64,000 nucleotides of DNA from Ascaris suum (lineage: Eukaryota > Nematoda > Chromadorea > Rhabditida > Ascarididae). Where the stretch lies: contig CM024172.1 in NCBI GenBank assembly GCA_013433145.1, forward strand, positions 10,316,053 to 10,380,052, in the 5' to 3' direction. Each line of letters begins with the position of its first letter. Position 1 is the first letter of the stretch. Position numbers and translations under genes: made by a program. Positions 33,627 to 46,300 of this stretch are shown here, in pieces. Under the pieces are notes generated by a model. It did not search any database and was not told the origin of the DNA. It saw nothing but the letters and a program-made list of their open reading frames with translations.

Positions 33627-36566
33627 CGGACTTTGGATCATCGAGTAATATAGTATTTTTATGGAAAACTATTGCATTTGAGCGATTTTCTCCCACAAAT
33701 TTATATCATAGTCATAAACTTATTCCAATATCTTAACATCCGCAACCATGTCTACCAAACGCGAACGTTGACTCTAGATGCAATTGTTGTATGACAAAAC
33801 TGAACACTTATTGTTCCTCCCTCTGATCATTTAGCCTGGCATTCAACGTTCTGAAGTGAATTTATTTTATTTCTTTCTATTCTAGCCTCGTTCCTCCTCC
33901 AATGACGCTTCTAAAACGCATCAAAATTCTTTATTTAACCACCAATCCCTCAATAATAAAACAAAATGGCCATTACTTCACTGCTAAACTAGAAGTTTGG
34001 GACAGCAGCGGCAATAATAGCCATTTGGGAAGAGAGCAAGTTTCGCCTTTTATTGATGACCAAATGGTGATAAATGGAGGCAAATGCAATGAGACGCATA
34101 TATAGGAGCTGAATTTATTGGAGGGGCACATATTGTGCCACTATAATCGGGCTATGCTTGTGACGTATGGAAATGCTATATTCTCTGGTGGAAATCTGAT
34201 TCAAGTAGGGTTGGGATTTCCACAGAGCCAACGATCTATTTGCGCATGTTTCTAAATCTGTTCCTGCATCTCCATAACTCATTCATCCATTCTGCACCTG
34301 CAAAAAGTATGGGTGTTACATGTCATATAGAAGAGCATCATTGATCGTTTGCCTCTTCTATTTCGTACATATACGACTTATCACTTTTGCTTTTTATGCT
34401 TCTAATTATGCCATTAGGCAACAACATACTGCTTAACGCTTGTATTGTTTGTGCAAAATCCTCAGACATATTAAACAATTTCTTGGCATAATTTTCGATG
34501 CGTGGAAACAGGAACATAAATGAGGCGACGGCTTTTCATTCTTTGAAAGTTTCATCGCATTTTTCACTTTCGATTTCGCTCTTTTCTCACTGGACGACGA
34601 GACTGATAACATAGCGATGTGATATCTTCATTTATTTTATCTCTATTAACGAAAATCGCTAACAAACTTTGTTTCGAAAAAGGTTTTTTTTTCTTTAAAT
34701 TATGAAGATTAATTAACGCCAAAGTTTCTCAGTTTATTCGGAGCATTTGAAGAGGAAAAGAAAAATGCACCAAATACAAAAGTCGCGTTCTCCTCTCTAA
34801 AGTGGTTCTTTCTTTGTTCTTTTTTTTTTTCAACACTTTTACCTTTCATTCGCATTAAATTATAAAAAATTCGTTTCGTCAATTATGTCAATTAATTTTT
34901 CATTGATTTTTGTTTACATTCTGAATGAGTGCATCGCATAGATTTTCTTTCTGATTTTCTGTGGATTTCATTAAAGAAATGGTTGTTTTTGCGAATTCTA
35001 ATTTTTTTTTTTGCTCACAGATCTGTGATATTTTCTTCCAAATTAACTCCTCAAGCAATACACATTGCTGAACAACGTATCCAATCCAACAAATTCACTT
35101 TAATAGTACCGAAACCTTGCTGAAAGATTTTAGGAAGATTTATAATGCCTCGTTTCCTTTCTCCCTCCTTCCCTCCCCCTTCATTCCGGCTCGCTTCTTT
35201 TTCTTTGGCCATTGGATTGGATAGATTGGATACCACGAGTGAACGAGCAAATGAGCGTGATTTCGTCTTATATGACGCACTTGTGCAAGTGAATCACAGT
35301 TGTTTGTGTGGCATGTAGATTTGTGCGCTGTGGCTGCATATCAGTGCGGTTCTGATTCATGACTTCTCTAATACATAGACTCCTAGAATTCATAGTATTT
35401 TGAAAGCTTTCTTATTGTTCCCGTGTCAGCTGAGAAATGCACTGATTATGGCCTCGTCACTATTCTGTTCCACCGCGGATGCTTCTCTGGGACTTTGCAG
35501 CTTGTTATACGAATACATTAGATGACGTTATGTCTGTTTGCAGGCGACCATTATGGTTCAGAGATGGAGGGGGAACGGAGGGTAACATAGGATAGAAGCC
35601 ACACCAGAAACAATGAATCAACCCTCCTTAAAGGGTAAGTTTTACGCATCCATGGGTTCACCGCTGTGGAAGGGTCGCGGCGGAGAGCTCATCTACTGAC
35701 AAGCTGAGAAGGTTGTGATGGTAAAATTTGATGATGTGATTCACGCCACAGTTTGATATCCGATACCATTTGAATGAAGCAAGAACCAATTTTTGTTGCG
35801 CTTTTTAACTAGTCAGTAACATGCACGAGTGCTCAACTGGAAGCTGTAAAAGCATTATGGCAATATTTTGTTTGTAAGTCTATTTTTGCCTGTCTTTTCG
35901 AAAATTTCGACTCCGAAGAGCGCTAATTGTAAAAAGTGAACTCCGATGAGTTCAATGTGCACAATTATGATCTTATATGTCATATCTGATACCACTTCAT
36001 CAACTTCAAATGAAGTGACGCAAGTTTCATGTTTACGGTGCAAATGTTTTTGAGATGCAATTTAAACAAGCGATATTTGATTTCAGCTCATTGTGGCTAA
36101 GTAAACGACGAATCTATTGTAAAAAGTTTTCCCTAAATGGCTCAAACAATTAAAGCATTAATGGAGCATTGTGTATTTATCGTTATTTATGGGTAAATTA
36201 TAAAATTCGTTGAAGAACTCTAAAAAAACATATCGTCTCAAGTCGTTCGAGATGTGGTCCTATTGTTTTCTCTCATCAACAATTACTTCTTTAAAAAATT
36301 CAGGCCATATCTTCAAAAATTAAATAAAGCAAAATAAATCTTCAAAATCAACTCGTAAATACGTTACTATCGCGCCGATTTCTCATTTTTTGAGAGTATC
36401 TTCTGAAGCATCTCCGCTACCCCCACTCGATTTCTTCTTACTTAACGAAATTTTGAACGATATTTGATGATGGTGGGTTAACACTACGAAACGACGATAA
36501 TTTAATGAGATAAGCAAAACGAAAATCTTTCGATGCTCTGACTCGTTAACGATTGCTTGAAAAAAG

Positions 36567-36622
36567 ATAGCCATTCCATCTGAAGCACCCCACCATAGCC
36601 ATTCCATCTGAAGCACCCCACC
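36567..36622 (+). repeat. 28-bp exact tandem duplication
   Basis: Two identical 28-base units, each starting ATAGCCATTCCATCTGAAGC, at 36567-36594 and 36595-36622. Confidence 0.97.
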
Positions 36623-39600
36623 ATCGCCACCCTTGCTCCATTGTGATTCCTAAAAAAAACGTCGACTCTCTCTCTACCTCAATTCCTCCTCTATGTCATC
36701 CCTCATGATCCTCTGCTGAAAGCTTTTTTTGCTTGACCTTTTTGACACACCTATGTAACCTTTTTTTTAAAAATTCGTTTCTTAATCACCGTTTCCACTC
36801 ACAGGTAATGTCAAGCGTTCGTCGAAAATGAGTTTGTTGATGATGCAATACCTTCCTTTCCTGATGGACAATACCAATGGCCATCATAATCTTATGTTAA
36901 AATTTATTAAAATTTTTGATTACAAAGCGGGCAACTTGCGATTTTTGCCAGGTCTTCGTCAATTTTTAGTCTCTATGAAATAGTCATTTGAATATAGCGC
37001 TATCTTCTTCTCCCGATAACGTTCCACTGATGGGATTTCTCAATCTTCGAGCACGCCTCATGCTGTAATTAAACCTGAATCGATTACTACACAGATGGAT
37101 TACAAGCACTTTGACATTTAAATGCTGTCGACTTTAGTACCACAAGATTTATATCTCTGCCATTTCTGAATGACACTTTCGAAGAAGGTGGATGTGGATG
37201 CATCGATTTTCAATAGAAATTCCGTGCATTGAATTCATTTCGAAAACTTCACGTTGAAATGCCTCATCAGATGGAATTCAACTATGTTTATAGAGAGTTA
37301 CGAGGGATATATCGAATGGAACGCTAATGCGGCGTCAACCACCCCGTCCCATTCGGTTGTGCGATAGCGTCGTTCATTTTTAAATCGTCATGGATCCATA
37401 AAAATAACGTTTCCTTAGGAAATTTACACTAACATAATAAGGATGGTCGGTGATTATCTCCGACTTCACCCTCTGAAAATTAGACGTTTCATAGCGTTCG
37501 CCATCACTTCTTGTTCCGTTCCTGATCCTTCACCGTTTTGTTTTTTGATCGTAGTGAATTTGCTGTGGCAACGATTAGTTCTTTTCATATTCTTCGCTTC
37601 TCTGTCCGATTCTTTGCCGCAATAAAGTCGACATTACCTTGTGGAACTTCGAGTGATTACCCTCTCCTTTCTCCTTTGATTGCTTTTTCAGCAAATTTCA
37701 GCAAATTTGTTGTGGCTGATCGTTGTCCCTTAAGTAATTTCTTCCATAAAATGCTGATGCGTGCACATTACAAATGAGATGTGGTACCCTCCTGACTGCT
37801 CCTCTTGATATGTGTTATGCGAGTAAACAGCAACCTACTTTGACTAACTGGCATGAAAAGGAGTGGAAGTGAACGAAAGAGGGAACAGCGGATAGAATAA
37901 GGGAAGCATCCTCGTCCTTCACCATCTTAACTGTCATTAGCAATTGGAGTGATAACGAGTCTTTCAAAGAAGTTTCTCACAATTTAAGTGAGTATTTTTT
38001 CTTTCATAGCGGCTTCTAATCGCTAATGCAATCGCAAGTCCTATCAACGGAAACGGCCTCGAATCTACAGAGTAATGGATGAGTGTTTGCTGAGGGGTTT
38101 TTAATTTCAAGTTTTTCTTATTTGCTCATATTTACTCAATCGCAGTGGAGAGAAGGGAATGATTGCGAGGTGAATGTGTTCATAAAGAGACGGAAGAAAA
38201 AATGGTTTTGACGTTTCTATATCAAGAAGAATGAAGATGAGGAAGGAAAATATACCGGATGTAGTAATAATAAAGCGGGATATAAGAATGTATTGACTCT
38301 CATAATTTCATCGTTCTCGCTTCTTGAATAATATGCACTACATTGGCGCTTTTGCTGTTGAATTCTTTTGATTTTGTTGCCTTGCTATTCCATCTGCATT
38401 CGTTGAAATTGACAAGTCTTCCGCATCGATTAACACTCGATATTAAATTATCTTAATTCTATTTATGCGTTTTAGAGATTTTAAAAACTTTTCGATTATT
38501 TTATATGCTCATTGCCAAAGGCTTTTCATTCAAAAAGTTACTGATCTGAGGTTTCCTTTTTTATAGTCTCTTATGAAAGATGCGATTGTGACAATATTCG
38601 TACTGAACTACGTGTGCTTCCGCGTTGAAAAACCTTTCACCTGTTGTATTGTTTCGAAGTGACCCTATAAAGCGATTTCTGCTTTGTGCAAAAATTCTTT
38701 CATTGTAAGGCAATCAAACAGTTATAATTAAATGTACTATCAAAAAGTCTTATTTGGCTTTGCATTTCGTTACTCTAATCTAATACGCTAACAGAATAGA
38801 GTTGTACATCAACAATGCCATTAGGATTTTTTTCTGATTTATGACGATTGAATCGTATCAAACATTGTGAACTGATAAGGCGTATGGAACGCTTAGAAGC
38901 CGATATAGTAATGAAGGTATGAAACTTGTTTTGAGAATGATTATGCTTGCATTTCAGCCGATAAGGCCACCGACATAGCGAACAACTAGTAGACAATCGA
39001 CAGTGATCTATTGTAAGTGCACAACAATGAAGATGTCAAAGAGGGCACTTACTGTGCGGAACTATGAGACACAGAGGAATTTCATAGCACGGTTGTACAA
39101 TAGGCACCAACAGAGAAACTATAAGAAAAGTAAATAAATAAGCAAATTTACGGGAGCGTGACATCAAGGAAGCATGAAAGAAGCTTAATGGTAGCTTAAA
39201 TACACTCATCTAGCATCTATAAACAAACAAACTCTTCACAGCAGGAAGTAAAACTTGCGAAACGAGGAAAACTGTGATATCTCCTAAAAAAACACCTGTG
39301 GATAAATCAGTTAACAAATAACGTCAAAAAATGTAAGAGAGCGGGGATATACTAAGGTGTAATTAGATTCTGAGACCTCCTTGCGAGAGAATGCTCTGAC
39401 CTTTGCTCTCAAAATATCTACGAGCACTGATTGTTCTACACCAATAGAAAGGCATAACGTGTTTGATTAAATAATTCCAGCAGAGAGACAAAAGTGTGTT
39501 ATGCGCTGTTAAATCTACTGTGGAAAACTTCTCCTGTTTCGAATAAATGTTATAAGGGGACACAGTTATATGCTACAGACATTCGATGAAATAAACTGGA

Positions 39601-40431
39601 TCTTTTAAACAGCAATTGCCAACTCTGCCTTTTCGCCAACAGGACACGCAAGTATAGTCACTGTATCACTCGATGCATTCCTTCCTTCATACTACTCTGT
39701 TAACCGCTTTCGTTTCTCCTTCTCCTCTTAATTTTTCGGCTTTCAGACCACCTTTGACGCTCTGTGACATCTTGTCCATTCCAGCAAAGCATCATTACAT
39801 TCTCTCTTCCTTCAATGCTAACTACATAAATTTGCAGGTCATCAAGCTCATTTAAAGGGAAGAGAACATCGAGCAAAATGGTTTTGATGGTTGTGATAAA
39901 TATGTGTCCGTACATCAGCGAAACATTTGATGGATTTTAAGAGGAAGGTTATCGATAACAGTTGGGTGGTGGGATGCCAAGCAGTTTTTATGCCATGCTA
40001 TATTCGTTATCGAAATTTGAAACACCTTGCAAAAATGCACTAGCAGCAACAGTGCAGTTACGCTAGGAACTAAGAACATGTGTCTAACCCCTATCGTAAA
40101 TACAGGAAGCAGCGATGAAAGAACGAAACGAAAAACGACAGCGCTAAGAGATACGGTGATGTAAGAAATTCGTTCAACAGTGTTGTGTTAGATGGAGGTG
40201 GTTTGGGCAATGAACAAACGAACAAGCAAGCATATAAGGAGTTGAGGGCATTCTATACGAACAACAAGAAAAACATTTATAGGAAAAGCAATTTTATTGA
40301 GAAAGAGAAGAGAGTTCTTGGCATTATTAACGAAACCAGTGGGTATCCGAAAATTACAGGAAGATCGAACAACAACACAAATGTCACCAACAAATCATAT
40401 TAATTTAATAAGCCGGAAAAATCGTCTCAAA

Positions 40432-40554
40432 ATGAGACATGAAAATTATGACGAGAATAAAGGCCCAGATTTTGCCCACGGTAAGCCATATGTTGCACTC
40501 GTTGAGGTAACCGTTTCAAGAGGAGGCAATGAAATCGAGTTCAGTTTCAGCCTG
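40432..40554 (+). CDS. Possible first exon, unknown protein
   Basis: ATG-started frame MRHENYDENKGPDFAHGKPY, then VALVEVTVSRGGNEIEFSFS. It ends at a good donor (CCTG|GTACGT) in phase 0. Charged, beta-like sequence. The next exon was not found; the piece at 41472 begins with a split codon and does not fit directly. Confidence 0.25.
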
Positions 40555-41471
40555 GTACGTAATAGTTTGTTCTCAAAAGCTGTGAGCACCTAACTGATGA
40601 ATATGGTTCTCGAAGGACGAGGAAAGAGGTTCAACACGGACATAATGATCGACTGATATGTGGTAAATTATTCATAGAAATTGATGAAGTAGGCACATTG
40701 GCCGATCATCAGAATAGTGCTGCGTGGACAAGGAAGAAAGTCAGGTGCATCCAATAATAAATTTTTAGAGAGGGAAAAGAATGGAAAAAAGAACCCTACT
40801 TAAAGGCGGACATTGGATGCACCACATGCAGAAATTATAGAAAGCATGCAGTAAGTGGTTGGACCACCGCGGAGTTTCTTTTGGAAGCCTCGGTCAAAGT
40901 TATAATATCGGCAACAATTGATGGAGTTTGCAACTGCTTATAAGATTTTATGTTTTTATGCAACAGATCTCCAAGCATCACAGATAGAACTTATAGAGGT
41001 ACAAACTCGGAGCAGCATGTAAAAAGAAAAGGAAGTTCCATCTTCCAAGAGATTTTTTCAAAGGCCATACAACTAGGACGTGCTCTTTCATCGAAAACTG
41101 ATATTCTGGTCACATCTTGACTCGTGGCATGTCTCTTTAGAAAGCTATACGATATCCTCTAAGAGGGAGGTATATTATTTGAAAAGCTTCCATCAGTAAG
41201 TCTTGCAAGCGGTCTATCGACAGCATAGACAAGTTTTGAAAATATAGGAATGAAATTAAGCAAAAAAGATGAGAACTTAAATAACTTCATTGCATAATTG
41301 CATCAGAGCACTTCAGCAAACACCAGTGCTTCATCGACGGCGGATAGCGCCAGACTTTGCTCTCATTTTCTGCTTTGCGCAATTATTAGGAGGTGGTATG
41401 ATGGACAGGCATCAGGGGATAAGTTTTTTTATGAGAGAACTGTGCCCGTCGAAGATTGTTCACTCGATTAG

Positions 41472-41761
41472 AGAGCCATATCGTTGTTAGCTATATTTCG
41501 CAGGATAGTGTGGATGGTGAAACCCCCTCGTTTAGCAAAGAAAAAAGCCTGACAGTTCAACTCTCAGACAAGGGAGTGCTCCCGTGGAAATATATTAAAG
41601 CAAAGAATTCTCTGATATTACATGTATGCGGTCCTCTTTTACCGTCCTGTAAAGACTACCTATTCGCTGAGTATGCTGTTCTTACGTATTACTGTCGAAC
41701 AATCGGCGTTGTAGTATATAACAAGAGCAAAGACAAGGCCACTCCCTTAGTCAAAGTTTAG
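41472..41761 (+). CDS. Possible last exon, unknown protein
   Basis: Open after an acceptor-like CTCGATTAG. Reads HIVVSYISQDSVDGETPSFS, later LILHVCGPLLPSCKDYLFAE, and ends ATPLVKV before TAG. The frame is about 95 codons and protein-like. No family recognised. It may belong with the fragment at 40432 if an exon between them was missed. Confidence 0.3.
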
Positions 41762-43300
41762 GAGGCTTCTATTATCGAATTCCTCTGAACGCTTGTCCAT
41801 GGATGAAACGTCTCAGTTGTCTTCATTCTCTCGGTTTCAACCGACTTTCATTGCTTTATTGATTATGACTTCTATCAATATGATGATTTCTTCAAAAAAA
41901 AAATCTAATTACTCTTCATTATAGTTCTGTTGTTTTATACTTTATATCGTTTTGTGTTGATTTCTTCAGCGATATTTATTTATAAGCTAACATAAATTCT
42001 CATTGTTTTAAGTGTTTTACCTTCCTCCTATAAAGAATTTCATTGTTTATTGATGCTATGTAGGCGTTATAGCATAAATTACTATCAAGCTTCTTCTTTC
42101 ATGCTTTCGTCGATGCCACATTTCCTCAACTTTATTTATTTATTCACTCTCTGCGATATGCTAGTGAACTCTTCACCTTATATTTTCATTGTTGATAGCT
42201 ATTGCAAATTTGTGTTGTAATATCGATCTATTCTTTTTTCACTTCTTAGTTTTCGCATAATAAATCGTTTCTTTGAAATTTTCGTTGTTGTGCACTTCCA
42301 ATACAGAATTGTTGATTGTCTCTTCGTTTCTATTCATTTGTTGACTACAATGGTGGTCTCATCAAACTAAATGCAAATATAAACCTGTATACACTATACC
42401 ACTCCTAAGTGTTCCTTTTATCTAATGTTTCACCCATTCATTTTCTTTTCTAAGGTGCACATTATTATTTCAAACATTCAACGCCAGAAGGCTTCGTATT
42501 TATTTCTCCTCATGGTGCCATGCTTTATATTATAATGCTTGTTTTTTTTTCAATTACTGTGTTTTGTCTTATGCAGGGTTTTTTTTTTGCATTTCATAAA
42601 CGCTATAGTTACGGACAAGTGATCGATGTAGGTTTCAAAATAAGAATATCTGCATAATCTGCGTAAATAAACCTATTGAATATCGGAAGTGGAAAATTCA
42701 TGAAGAAAATTGCAATAATCGTCTCCAATCGAGAAAAGATTGGCTAATAGAACTAGAGCAGCCGCATCCGTTTCTTAAAGTTGCCTAAGGAAATTTTTTC
42801 AATCTGTGAGCAATTCATACATCAGATGAAATACGATTTTAGTTACCGATTTTCGAACACTATAGGTGTTTCTGAAATTATTTGTCGAATTATCCGAATC
42901 TAATCAAGAGTTTTTAACGAGAACATTTTTATGAGTAAAATTCAAGAGTTTGTGAGAATAAGAAAATCTGAAGCAACGTATTCCATAACGGCATTACTTT
43001 TTTTTCTGCAGACGCACCGAAGAGAAGTCATTTGTATGGACATTTCGAAAACAATGAAATATATCTCCACAGTGTGGATAAACATTGCAGATAATAAAGG
43101 ACAGCGTAAGTGAGACATCAGACCATCGTAAAGTGTGAACTATACTTGTGTTTTTTTCTTTGTTCTTTAACTGCATTTATGTGTGGATGTATGGAACGTT
43201 GAGTTCTAGTGCTGATTCTTCGACGGCTTACGTTTATATCTCGTTATTGCAGCATCTGGACAACAGTTGACGCTCAACAGAAGATAGAAAAAGGGATGAG
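41762..43300. other. A+T-rich sequence upstream of the globin gene
   Basis: No gene seen on either strand; only open frames of about 60 codons. An acceptor-like CGTTATTGCAG ends at 43250, 50 bases before the globin start. It could be a spliced-leader trans-splice site or the end of a 5' UTR intron. Confidence 0.4.
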
Positions 43301-46300
43301 ATGGGCAATAAACCATCGACATCACCAAGCACTCACCCGGTGCACGTTCCCCAACATACCCAGTCAAGACGTAACTCGGAATACAGAAGTCGCGTCATTG
43401 AAGCACCCAATCCTGACGGTTGTTTAGCATTAACTATGAACTAGTAACCACTTATGAAAGCGAGTTTAACCCATCATATTTTTCTGCTTTTGTATCCTAC
43501 GCTTCAAAAATAGTGCCAAAAGCTGTTTAAATTCTTTCAATAGTTGTCGATTCCTATGTCTTTCCGTAAAAGCTAAATTCTTTTTACCACAAAGAGATCC
43601 TTTTTGAAAGGAAAACAACATTAGAAGTAGGACCGAAATTTTGCGACAAGGAAGTCAAATTTAGTGAAATTCAGCAATAGTACCCAACGGTTTTGTATTC
43701 CAACACAAAATATCCATTACAAATAGTAGAAATATTTCAAATAAAATCACTACTTTAAACAATTTCTTAAAAAAATAGAACTTTTCTCTTCCGAATAGTC
43801 GATAATAGTAAGATTTTTTTTTTGTTTATCTGAACGTTACATGCATGAAATTGTTGGTTCATTTATATTGGAAGAATATCTCATAAAAACTTCTATTTCG
43901 TATTGTGTTTTATAACTTCAATTATTCTGGCGTCATCTTTTTAGTGGCAAACAAATGTGTATATAATATCAGCACTAATTAGACAATCTCCTTTAGCGAT
44001 TGAGAACATTTATTATTGTTAAATTGAACTGAACCAAATGGGAATTAACATGGTTGAATTTGCCTTTCTTGTTTATATGGAAGATTTAAGAGCATAAAAA
44101 GCAATCATGGAAGCATGAGCACTAAAAGGTCATCAACTTACAAATAAAACGATGCAAATGAGACTGCTTATGAAGTCATCACTGAATATATTTGTCAAAA
44201 TTCTAGACTGAACTCACTTGTCAATAATTCCACTTCATTTCAGCGAATTCGTTTGAAAAATATTCTTACAGCAATGGGAACGGAGGGAGGCAGGCGGGGA
44301 AGGGCCAGGACGAGATAAGGAATGCATCAAAAGTTTCCATGCGAATCCTTTAAAAATCTATACCATTTGCTGTCTCATATATGCTTTTGTTTCGCTACTC
44401 AATTTGCGTAAACTTGGCAAACCTTGCCTTTGACCACAAAAAGCTCAGTGCTAAAAAAGTCAACTGAGAATAACCACCATAAAAGAAGAAGATGCTGTCT
44501 GCCTGTTGTCAGGTTAGGCGGTTTGTTTGCCCAGTCCAGGTTCATATGAATACCAACATTACTACAGTAAGGTTTCAAGACCATTTTGTTCTCAATTAGA
44601 TTGAAGGTGAAACCAGTGGATAGCTAGAGGTGCATAGACAATAAATACGTGAGCAGAATTTTCTCATCATTTCAATGTAAGGAATCATTTGAATGCGATA
44701 ATGCAGAAAATAAATCTTAGCAGCGCTAAAAAAAAAATTGTTGCTGCTAAAAGGTTGCATATAAACATCGATGCTTTTATTATACTTCTTGGAAAATTCT
44801 CGCGCACCAAAGGGACAAAATATATTCTTGGCCAATTATTGGTGGCAAATATTTGAAAATTGGATAGGTAACGTTGACTTTGATTTTGAAATAATCTATA
44901 AAAAAAGAGAGTTATGCAGTAATGCGATAATACAGAAGAAAAAATAACCTTAGCAGCGCTTTAAAAAAAACGTTACGAAACAAGCAAACCGATCCAATCT
45001 CACATCTGATACGCTGAAAGCGATTGCACAATACCTGTGCATTCGTTTGCGTAAATGTCTGTTAGCATTTGCGGCTATATCCGTGTGCTGATGAGCGCGA
45101 TAGCTGGATATTCAACTAGGATTCATTCGGCTTACTGGCCAAAGCAAGAAACAGTTATATAGCTGATGATGTTGTTGTTAGTTTCGAGACAAGTTTGCCC
45201 CAACAAATGCGCTCCTGGAGATGGAAACTAATCGAACTGTTGGTCAGGGTTGGGATTACTGCTGAAACTGCGAAACTGAGAAATAATCTTTGGCTTATCG
45301 CAAAATAAAGCAAATCATTAAATTGGTGGTCACATGAAAGCAGCGCATTTTTCGAGGGCGCAATTGTTGTGGCAGTGCTGTGGTCATTTGACTCTTAAGA
45401 ATGACAACTAATCTCGGTTTCAGGAAGACGATGGTCAGTGGTCACAACAACGCAAAGAAGTATGTCGATAAAGCCGAAACGTTTGTCACCACGACATCGT
45501 AATCTAATCATTAAATCATGGAACAAAACGAATAAATTAAAAGTAGCCAAGGACACCTTCATTGGTGAGGTTTTTTTTCGAGAAATTCGGATAGTTTTTG
45601 TGCAACAAGCACGATAAACTTATACAATAAAGATTTCTTTAAAAACTTCTACTAATTTTTTACTCCATATATGCATAGAAGTAAACTTACAATGTATAAC
45701 CGTTCGTCCGAATCAATGCGTATACCGAACGCCTACCTCTCCATCTGTAAAGCTTCTTCTATAGATCTTTTTCGTACGACATTCCATGATATCATTGAGC
45801 ATAAAGAACTGTCCTTCATATGTTACCGAGGCATTTCACGTTTTCCGTCTCAAGAAACGTTCAATCCCTCACCGACTTTTCAATAATGAAGAAATAAAAA
45901 AGGATAATTGCATCAAACATGTTTTGCATGATCAGCATGTTAATAAATGCTTAGAAGGGTACCCCACGGATGCTTTTTCAGTGATGTGACGATAGTTTCA
46001 TGAATCGAAAATGTCAACACCACAAATAAAGTTCTTATCATCGCTTATTAGCCATAGTCAAAAAATGCATCATCTTATGCATACTTAATAAATATCTCAA
46101 ATTTCAATAACTTTAAATGCACAACTTATACATCACCCATGGCATATATTATTGATGGATTTTGATGGGATCATTTCATGAGATGTTGATGATTTTTCTC
46201 ACAGCCGTTGGACGTTTCAACTGCCATTATGTGCCTATATATTGTAGATGCTCTCATTAATCGATAGTACTTTTGAATTTACTGCAGCAATAAAATGCGT

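Larger units (their letters stand above)
31094..40431. other. Long A+T-rich stretch without a firm gene
   Basis: Apart from the repeats listed, only short open frames are seen (for example 63 codons at 31499 and 79 at 37538). None has a family match or a convincing splice context. It is read as intergenic or large-intron DNA. Confidence 0.5.
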
